Below the pieces are notes generated by a model. That model had not been told where the DNA came from. It saw only the letters and a list, made by a program, of their open reading frames with translations, and did not search any database. The position numbers were made by a program, and so were the translations under genes. From an uncultured Bacilli bacterium (GTDB taxonomy: Bacteria > Bacillota_I > Bacilli_A > RF39 > UBA660), in contig CANQSC010000037.1 of NCBI GenBank assembly GCA_947626445.1, positions 1-11,075 on the forward strand: DNA of 11,075 nucleotides. The letters run 5' to 3'. Below are positions 6,664-11,075 of the stretch, piece by piece; within the stretch, counting starts at the first letter, position 1, and each line of letters begins with the position of its first letter.

Positions 6664-7986
6664 ATGAAAAGAAAAATTATTTTATTTTTATTACTGTTTA
6701 TACCAATAACAGTTAAAGCAACCCCTATAAATCAAAATTTTGAAGATGACATTTTATATAGTTGTGTAATAGATGCTTATAATGAACAAAATAGTTCTAA
6801 TAAAACTACAAGCGATAATTTATCTGACAGCGAATTACAAACTATCACTAAATTAGATTGTAGTATAGAAGGCATAACTTTAAATTTTATAAATTCTACC
6901 AAAGGAATTGAAAAATTAACTAATTTAACAACTCTTAATCTATCTAATCGTGAAGTTACTTTAATTGATTTAAGTAATAATACTAAATTAACTGAACTAA
7001 TATTAAATAGTAATAATATATCAGAAATTAATTTAGAACATAATTCTTTACTTAAAAAATTAGAATTAAATAGTAATGAATTAAACAATATAAATTTAGA
7101 AAAAAATATTAATTTAACTGATTTAGAATTGAGTTTTAATCATATAAAATCTTTAGATTTAAGCAAAAATACCAAATTAGCAAATATTTATATAAGTTTT
7201 AATCCCTTAGAGAATATTAATATAAATGAATGTACCCAATTAAAAATACTACAATTATCATATGATGATTTATCACAAATAGATTTAAGTCATAACCAAG
7301 AATTAACAAGCTTAAATTTAACCAATAATAATATCGAATTTATTGATTTAACAAATAATCAACAATTAAAATATTTAATAATAGATCATAACAAATTACT
7401 AAATTTAAATTTAAAAAATAATCCCGAATTAGTAAAATCTATACTAGAATTAGACCAAAATAATACTGTTATCTCTCCCCAAGAGAAAACTGTAACAGTT
7501 ATAAAAAAAGATAATATATATACTTTAAATTTTAAAGATTTAGATCCAAATATTGACCCTCAAAAAATTATAATTAATCAAAATGATAATATATCTTATG
7601 ACTCTAATAAAGGAATTGTAACATTTAAGCAATTACCAGAAGAATTTAGTTACAATTATAATACAGATACATCAAGCACTAAAATAGACCCTAATATGAA
7701 GGTCAATTTAAAGTTTACAATAAATGAAGATAATTCATCTAGTCCAAGTGAAGAAAATAAAACAACTGATGAAGATAATCCTAATATTGAAAATAACAAC
7801 AACAATAATGATAACAAAACAAATAATAAAGGAAATCCTATTAATCCAAATTCAAATGTTGATATAGAAGATAACTTACCTGAAAATCCTCAAACTGGTC
7901 AATCTTTACCAATTATTATTTTATTAATTATGGGAACAACAGGAATTATATTATTAACCAAAAGTAAATCAATTCTATTTAGATAA
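6664..7986 (+). CDS. Secreted leucine-rich-repeat surface protein with NPQTG-type wall anchor
   Basis: 440 residues from the ATG. Layout: signal peptide (MKRK, then a hydrophobic core, likely cleaved after VKA near residue 18); N-terminal cap (about 20-80); about eight leucine-rich repeats of roughly 21 residues (about 82-255) following the pattern LTxLxLSNNxIxxIDLSxN, as in internalin-like bacterial LRRs; a beta-rich linker domain (about 268-355); an Asn/Glu/Ser-rich low-complexity stalk (about 356-405); then NPQTG (408-412), a hydrophobic segment (about 415-432) and a short basic tail. The tail is the layout of a sortase substrate, with Asn in place of the usual Leu of LPxTG. A role in adhesion or protein binding at the surface is inferred from the fold. 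It is divergent from lgt and overlaps the end of the next, convergent gene by 12 bp. Confidence 0.88.
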   Translation: MKRKIILFLLLFIPITVKATPINQNFEDDILYSCVIDAYNEQNSSNKTTSDNLSDSELQTITKLDCSIEGITLNFINSTKGIEKLTNLTTLNLSNREVTLIDLSNNTKLTELILNSNNISEINLEHNSLLKKLELNSNELNNINLEKNINLTDLELSFNHIKSLDLSKNTKLANIYISFNPLENININECTQLKILQLSYDDLSQIDLSHNQELTSLNLTNNNIEFIDLTNNQQLKYLIIDHNKLLNLNLKNNPELVKSILELDQNNTVISPQEKTVTVIKKDNIYTLNFKDLDPNIDPQKIIINQNDNISYDSNKGIVTFKQLPEEFSYNYNTDTSSTKIDPNMKVNLKFTINEDNSSSPSEENKTTDEDNPNIENNNNNNDNKTNNKGNPINPNSNVDIEDNLPENPQTGQSLPIIILLIMGTTGIILLTKSKSILFR

Positions 7987-8502
7987 TCTTAAAACAGATA
8001 AGTCTTTTAGACTTTCTTTTTTAATAGCTTTATTCTTCATATCACATAACATAATTAATTCATTTAAATTCATCTTTTCATTATATAAAATTTCATCTAA
8101 TTCATTAACAAATATAGTTCTCTTTTCTTCCCAACTTTTTAATATATTATCATCTAAACAAATATACTCACTACTAGTAAGATAAGAATATTCATTATCT
8201 TCTAAATGACTATTATATTTAATTGTTAAATTACTTTCTTTTAATTTATCATAAATTAATACATCAATCTGTTCATATTTAAAACCATTTAAATGATATT
8301 TAGATATTGTCCATAATTTAGTATAAGATAAATCTTGATATTTAATTTCTAAAATATTAAAGGGAAGTAAAAATTTAACTTCACCATTATCTTTATTATA
8401 ATCAAATGATATTAATTCATAATTAATTATTTTTTCTATATATTCTTTTATTACTTTAATTTTTAGTAGAGATGTATCAATCTTATCTATGTATCCTTTC
8501 AT
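7975..8502 (-). CDS. Hypothetical protein, 175 residues, cytoplasmic
   Basis: I do not recognise a family. The protein is acidic/Lys-rich and mixed alpha/beta in character, with no signal peptide or membrane segment. It has alternating hydrophobic stretches (about 30-80, for example NGEVKFLLPFNILEIKYQDL) and a probably helical C-terminal half. The start at 8502 has a GGTGGT site (complement of 8508-8513), the same type seen before asnB, and a plausible promoter upstream. Its last four codons overlap the end of the LRR gene on the opposite strand; the LRR stop TAA is read here as a Leu codon (TTA). Codon and base use match the AT-rich neighbours, so it looks like a real resident gene. Confidence 0.65.
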   Translation of the reverse strand: MKGYIDKIDTSLLKIKVIKEYIEKIINYELISFDYNKDNGEVKFLLPFNILEIKYQDLSYTKLWTISKYHLNGFKYEQIDVLIYDKLKESNLTIKYNSHLEDNEYSYLTSSEYICLDDNILKSWEEKRTIFVNELDEILYNEKMNLNELIMLCDMKNKAIKKESLKDLSVLRLSK

Positions 8503-8521
8503 TTAAAACCACCAATATAAC

Positions 8522-8549
8522 ATATTACTATATTTTTATTGATAGTCAA
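8522..8549 (-). promoter_or_regulatory. Probable promoter of the 175-residue gene
   Basis: On the minus strand TTGACT (-35, complement of 8544-8549), a 16-bp spacer and TAATAT (-10, complement of 8522-8527, four of six). The -35 starts one base after the T tract of the upstream gene's terminator, so terminator and promoter are packed back to back. Confidence 0.45.
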
Positions 8550-8556
8550 GAAAAAA
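8544..8556. repeat. 13-bp direct repeat, copy 1 (partner 10075-10087)
   Basis: AGTCAAGAAAAAA occurs identically at 8544-8556 and 10075-10087, flanking the 8604-10025 surface gene and its promoter spacer. Read on the minus strand it is a T tract plus TTGACT. The copies lie 1531 bp apart in the same orientation. Confidence 0.7.
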
Positions 8557-8586
8557 GTGTGAAATCAAAAATGAATTTACACACTT
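8551..8586 (-). terminator. Rho-independent terminator of the surface-protein gene
   Basis: On the minus strand AAGTGTG (complement of 8580-8586) pairs with CACACTT (complement of 8555-8561). Further AT pairing inside the loop extends the stem with one bulge, and six T follow (complement of 8551-8556). It lies 18 bp past the stop codon at 8604. Confidence 0.65.
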
Positions 8587-8603
8587 GATATACGCTATTG
8601 AGA

Positions 8604-10025
8604 TTAATTTAATGAGGCAATAAATGGCGTTCCTTCTTCTCCATTACCGTCTATTATTTTTACTGTTGATTTTAAATATGCGACTGGCAGAACCAAACGT
8701 GCATAGTGCGCGTTGCTGTAGCTAACACCCCCATCCGAATACACACTGATCACATTATAGGCATTAGAGGAACCTGGCGTTGGTGTGATTGTAAATGCTG
8801 AACTACTACTTGGCTTTAGCCAGTCGTTTGTGTTACAACTTCCACTAGAATAACTATACATACTTTTCTCTAAACATGTTTTTCTTACTTCTCCTCCTAC
8901 GGCATATCCATAGTCACTTGGATACATTAATCCTATATATCCTTTCCATGTTGTTGTTCTTTTTACTTCATCATTACAATAGTTGCCTCCTCCATTACTT
9001 ATACATTCTTCCTTTCCATTATGACTTTCTCTTTCTGCTTTATATGTTGCACTTGCTGTCCATTCACTTGTATTTCTAGTTACAAATGTTCCTATATTCC
9101 ATCTTACTTTCGCTATCTTGTTCTTGGCTTCTTCACTTATTCCGCTACTTGTAAAGTTACATGTTGTATTTCCTTCTTCATTTGTATTATAACAACTTCC
9201 GCTTCCTTTATTCCAATACAAACTTCCTCCGATTGTTGATATTCCACTATATATTTCTTGAGGGTTCAATAATTTCATTAAATCTGCTTGGCTCCATTCA
9301 TTTATTCCCAAACCCCCATTTATAGTTGATGTGCTAGTATCCCAACTATATTCTCCTATACTATCCGCTCTTATTATTTTTACTAAACTTTCTTGTTTTC
9401 CTCCATTATCTAAATTGGTTATGTTATTCATGACTCCTATTATTCGCCATAATATTGGATTATCTTCACCATCTCTATCGCCTATATCTATATAATTATT
9501 TACTGTTGCTCCTACATATCTGATATTTGCATCACTTGTATCATCTGCCATTAAATTAACTTTATCTAAATTTGCATTATTTTTAATACACTCTGCTGCT
9601 CCTGTTCCTGCTTTACCACATTTTACTACTTCTTTATCAAAAGTTGGAACATATTCTTCAAAAAACAAACTGCATTTTGTTTTTGGTGAATTTAAACCTT
9701 TAACAAGTGGAGCCCATTCTTCTTCATTCCATTCAATACTTGCCCCATTATCACATTCGCCATATTCAAATACTAAGTTTTCTTCATTATCTTTCTGAGG
9801 CATTTCATCTAATTCTTTATCTCCTTGATAAAACACAAAATATACATCACTATTACCAAAATAATCTACTTTACCATTCATCACCTGAAATTCAACACTC
9901 TCTGTAAAAGATGCAAAAGTTTTATATAGTATTAATGATACACTTATTAAGACTATTACACTTATACTTACTAATATTATTTTTCTTCTATTTATATTTT
10001 TATCAACATACTTTTCTATCTTCAT
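8604..10025 (-). CDS. Large membrane-anchored surface protein, DUF6273-like C-terminal part
   Basis: 473 residues. The N-terminus is basic (MKIEKYVDKNINRRK) with one strong membrane segment (about 15-36) and no lipobox or obvious cleavage site, so the bulk is probably displayed outside the cell. An N-terminal beta-type domain (about 40-125) has a Cys pair (91, 118). The main region (about 155-465) carries WRIIGVMNN (193-201), IIRADSIGEYSWDTS (217-231), NEWSQADLMKLLNP (242-255), SLYWNKGSGSCYN (268-280), RTTTWKGYIGLMYPSDYGYA (356-375) and a tail ending PVAYLKSTVKI. I associate this pattern with uncharacterised repertoire proteins (DUF6273-like) of uncultured gut Bacilli; the DUF number is from memory. 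About seven further Cys (136, 146, 278, 289, 341, 350, 384, 397) could form disulfides. The gene is richer in G+C than its neighbours (about a third), with a still richer patch at residues 401-449. Its promoter contains a G10 tract. Function unknown; adhesion or ligand binding is a guess. Confidence 0.8.
   Translation of the reverse strand: MKIEKYVDKNINRRKIILVSISVIVLISVSLILYKTFASFTESVEFQVMNGKVDYFGNSDVYFVFYQGDKELDEMPQKDNEENLVFEYGECDNGASIEWNEEEWAPLVKGLNSPKTKCSLFFEEYVPTFDKEVVKCGKAGTGAAECIKNNANLDKVNLMADDTSDANIRYVGATVNNYIDIGDRDGEDNPILWRIIGVMNNITNLDNGGKQESLVKIIRADSIGEYSWDTSTSTINGGLGINEWSQADLMKLLNPQEIYSGISTIGGSLYWNKGSGSCYNTNEEGNTTCNFTSSGISEEAKNKIAKVRWNIGTFVTRNTSEWTASATYKAERESHNGKEECISNGGGNYCNDEVKRTTTWKGYIGLMYPSDYGYAVGGEVRKTCLEKSMYSYSSGSCNTNDWLKPSSSSAFTITPTPGSSNAYNVISVYSDGGVSYSNAHYARLVLPVAYLKSTVKIIDGNGEEGTPFIASLN
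8679..8825 (-). other. High-GC, variable-region-like segment at the 3' end of the surface gene
   Basis: This stretch encodes residues 401-449 (DWLKPSSSS to LPVA). G+C is 29/60 for 8701-8760 and 27/60 for 8761-8820, against 19/60 and 21/60 in the adjoining 60-base lines and about a quarter in the rest of the window. About twenty codons here (S406-408, G418-N424, I426, S427, Y429, G433, S435-N438, H440, Y441) all end in C or T and are all reachable from AAC/AAT by changing only adenines. The codons between them are GTG, TCG, GGG, GCG, GCA, TTG and CTG. The downstream edge (8679-8694) is a GC-rich block. These are features of a DGR variable region, but no reverse transcriptase or template is in the window. 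Confidence 0.45.
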
Positions 10026-10048
10026 TTTATCACTCTATTCTTAAAGTA

Positions 10049-10080
10049 ATTATAAACCTTAACCCCCCCCCCTAAGTCAA
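10049..10080 (-). promoter_or_regulatory. Promoter of the surface gene with a G10 tract in its spacer
   Basis: On the minus strand TTGACT (-35, complement of 10075-10080), then TA, ten G, TTAAGGTT, then a consensus TATAAT (-10, complement of 10049-10054). The spacer is 20 bp with ten G; seven G would give the optimal 17 bp. The expected start is near 10042, leaving a leader of about 17 nt with an AGAGTGAT ribosome site before the ATG at 10025. Expression should change with tract length. Confidence 0.75.
10063..10072. repeat. Homopolymer tract C10 (G10 on the coding strand)
   Basis: Ten consecutive C on the plus strand in a window of about a quarter G+C. It lies wholly between the -35 and -10 of the surface-protein promoter. 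Runs of this length are prone to slipped-strand mispairing. Confidence 0.95.
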
Positions 10081-10087
10081 GAAAAAA
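10075..10087. repeat. 13-bp direct repeat, copy 2 (partner 8544-8556)
   Basis: Identical to the copy at 8544-8556. Here it supplies the -35 of the surface-gene promoter; at the other end it supplies the terminator T tract of that gene and the -35 of the next gene. Confidence 0.7.
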
Positions 10088-10119
10088 CAATTATTTTAAA
10101 CCACTTTTTGCGTTTTTAT

Positions 10120-10313
10120 AAAAAAATTGAAAATATTTTAAAAGCTTTAGAAAATGTTTTAAATATTGTTTAAAATAAGGCTAAAGATATTAAAGTTTTA
10201 ACAAATTTTGTTAAGTAAAAAGGAACACCAGTTTTATAAAAAACAATTGAAAAATTTAAAACAAAAAGCTACTGAAGTTATTAAAGGCGTTTTATAAAAG
10301 TTAGAAAAAATTT
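10120..10313 (+). pseudogene. Decayed 3' half of a ytxH-type gene
   Basis: Aligns with codons from about residue 64 to the end of the intact YtxH gene (824-618, minus), but in the opposite orientation in the window. The original frame is broken by TAA stops at 10171-10173, 10216-10218, 10237-10239 and 10295-10297. There are two in-frame deletions (about 6 and 12 nt) and a 1-nt insertion near 10258. Several stops are single-base changes of Glu or Lys codons (GAA or AAA to TAA). The N-terminal half, including the glycine-rich membrane segment, is absent; the sequence instead abuts the promoter of the surface gene. It cannot encode a YtxH protein. Confidence 0.85.
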
Positions 10314-10350
10314 GAACTTTTTTAATTTTCTAATGTTTGCTAAAATCATA

Positions 10351-10380
10351 TTGGCATGTAGTGCGTATGTTTTCTATAGT
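10351..10380 (+). promoter_or_regulatory. Possible promoter upstream of the small plus-strand gene
   Basis: TTGGCA (10351-10356, five of six), 18-bp spacer, TATAGT (10375-10380, five of six). It lies almost entirely in the segment that the left copy of the duplication lacks. A transcript from here would reach the 10526 gene with a leader of about 140 nt. Confidence 0.4.
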
Positions 10381-10525
10381 AATATATATAAAGCAAAAAC
10401 AATAGTTTACTTTATAAATTAGCATGCTTAAAAAATATTTACAAGAAGGGAGAAATTGTTAATGAAAGATTAAAATACATTATTTAAAAAAATACCTAAA
10501 TATAAAACAATTTATATGAAAGGAA

Positions 10526-10957
10526 ATGGTGAAAATTTGTAAATTAGGAGATATAATTGTTATTAATAAGTTTAATGAAGAAGATAATACACCTTTAACC
10601 AAGCATTCATTTATAGTTATAAACGATGAAAATGGTGAGATAAAAGGTTTGCCTTATGATTTTGCAGCGCCTATAATGTCTAGTTTCCAAAGTGAAGAAC
10701 ATAGAGATAAAATATTATCATATAAAGTTAATAAAGAAATAACCAATAATGATACTGATGGAGATTTTCAATTAAAAAAAGCATCATATATAAAAGCTAA
10801 TAAGCTTTACTATTTTAATAAAAGTAAAATAGAATATAACGTTTTGGCAAAAGTTACCGATGATTTTTTAATTGAACTTATGAAATTAATACTAACTCTA
10901 GATGAAAAAGATAAACTATCAATAATTACTACCAACTTAGAAAAAGAAATTGTGTGA
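10526..10957 (+). CDS. Small protein, possibly PemK/MazF-like toxin
   Basis: 143 residues, soluble, no signal peptide. The N-terminal pattern (LGDIIVINKFNEE, then LTKHSFIVINDENGEIKGLPYDF at about residues 25-46) resembles the first beta strands of the PemK/MazF SH3-like barrel (GDIVxV...HPxVVIS). A MSSFQSEEHRDKILSYKVN-like stretch and SYIKANKLYYFNKSKI (88-103) follow, as in uncharacterised Bacillota relatives I recall. If correct it would be an mRNA-cutting endoribonuclease, but no antitoxin gene is visible next to it: upstream is pseudogene and downstream the window ends. The start is uncertain. AAAGGA (10519-10524) is only 1 nt from ATG 10526 and 4 nt from the in-frame GTG 10529, so GTG 10529 may be the true start. 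A stop at 10517-10519 rules out starts further upstream in frame. Base use is AT-rich like the neighbours. Confidence 0.6.
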   Translation: MVKICKLGDIIVINKFNEEDNTPLTKHSFIVINDENGEIKGLPYDFAAPIMSSFQSEEHRDKILSYKVNKEITNNDTDGDFQLKKASYIKANKLYYFNKSKIEYNVLAKVTDDFLIELMKLILTLDEKDKLSIITTNLEKEIV

Positions 10958-11075
10958 AATTGATCACGGTAGGAAATTGATTATCAACGAAATGTTAGGG
11001 TTAGTGTAGAATAAGTGGGGAGATTAATCCCAAAAAAATAACACTTTATAAGATAATAAAATTATAAAAAAGAAA

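Larger units (their letters stand above)
10120..10525. repeat. Right arm of the diverged long inverted duplication (partner 432-824)
   Basis: Contains the ytxH pseudogene, the T run of a lost terminator hairpin (10318-10323), the leader with AGCATGCT (10421-10428), the ribosome site at 10443-10451 and the first codons of a rhuM-like gene (ATG 10462, stop after three codons). Relative to the left arm it has about 35 extra nt near 10341-10380. It holds no open gene; this entry accounts for the non-coding stretch before 10526. Confidence 0.8.

Noticed and set aside
6777..7088. Minus-strand open frame inside the LRR gene, and 1965-2156 (plus) and 5036-5227 (minus) inside asnB and tex
   Set aside because: All are shadows of strongly supported genes with conserved domains.
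8876..9239. Plus-strand open frames opposite the surface gene (also 9707-9907)
   Set aside because: They lie fully inside a well-supported minus-strand gene, have Leu/His/Tyr- or Phe/Cys-rich antisense composition and lack ribosome sites.
10171..10297. Stops in the ytxH pseudogene as reassigned codons
   Set aside because: The stops are TAA, which the Mollicutes code (TGA as Trp) does not reassign, and the intact genes use TGG for Trp.
11018..11039. GGGA...TCCC hairpin near the right edge as a terminator for the last gene
   Set aside because: On the plus strand it is followed by A, not T, and on the minus strand no T tract follows either.
1..11075. CRISPR array, tRNA, rRNA, insertion sequence or reverse transcriptase
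   Set aside because: None is visible on either strand; no regularly spaced repeats, cloverleaf or transposase/RT motifs were found by eye.

Overview
The window is AT-rich (about a quarter G+C by eye) and reads with the standard bacterial code, with TGG for Trp. It carries sigma-A-type promoters, purine-rich Shine-Dalgarno sites, a lipoprotein diacylglyceryl transferase and a sortase-type cell-wall anchor. This fits a low-GC Bacillota, most likely an uncultured gut Bacilli lineage of the RF39/'Mollicutes-like' kind. That placement is inference from gene content and style; no rRNA or tRNA is present to confirm it.

Layout. Positions 1-540 hold a terminator for a plus-strand gene lying to the left, a nested inverted repeat, and the wreck of a RhuM/Fic-family gene on the minus strand. 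From 618 to 6490 the minus strand carries a housekeeping block, in transcription order lgt, tex, asnB, a PAP2 phosphatase gene and a YtxH-domain gene. lgt and tex are tightly coupled; asnB has its own strong promoter inside the 3' end of tex; ytxH ends in a terminator that overlaps its stop codon. Divergent from lgt, 6664-7986 encodes a secreted leucine-rich-repeat surface protein with an NPQTG-type anchor. It overlaps convergently with an unknown 175-residue gene (7975-8502, minus). Next comes a large membrane-anchored surface protein (8604-10025, minus), then a non-coding decayed stretch (10120-10525), then a small plus-strand gene (10526-10957) that may be a PemK/MazF-like toxin.

The accessory right half holds the most interesting signals. 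The 8604-10025 gene has a run of ten G (coding strand) exactly in the spacer between a good -35 (TTGACT) and a perfect -10 (TATAAT). Ten G make the spacer 20 bp; seven would give the ideal 17 bp. This is the architecture of a slipped-strand phase-variable promoter. The 3' end of the same gene is a sharply bounded patch of about 150 bp, much richer in G+C than its surroundings. Its variable-looking codons all end in C or T and could all derive from AAC/AAT, while the codons between them are constant-looking and mostly end in G or A. That resembles the variable region of a diversity-generating retroelement (DGR) target. Together they suggest a surface protein switched on and off at the promoter and diversified at its tip. 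No reverse transcriptase or template repeat lies in the window, so the second part is a hypothesis.

At a larger scale, 432-824 and 10120-10525 are inverted, diverged copies of one another: the 3' half of ytxH, its terminator, the intergenic leader and the start of the rhuM-like gene. The left copy keeps an intact ytxH but a dead rhuM. In the right copy ytxH is dead, with several in-frame stops and a frameshift. They bracket about 9.3 kb containing all the housekeeping and surface genes.
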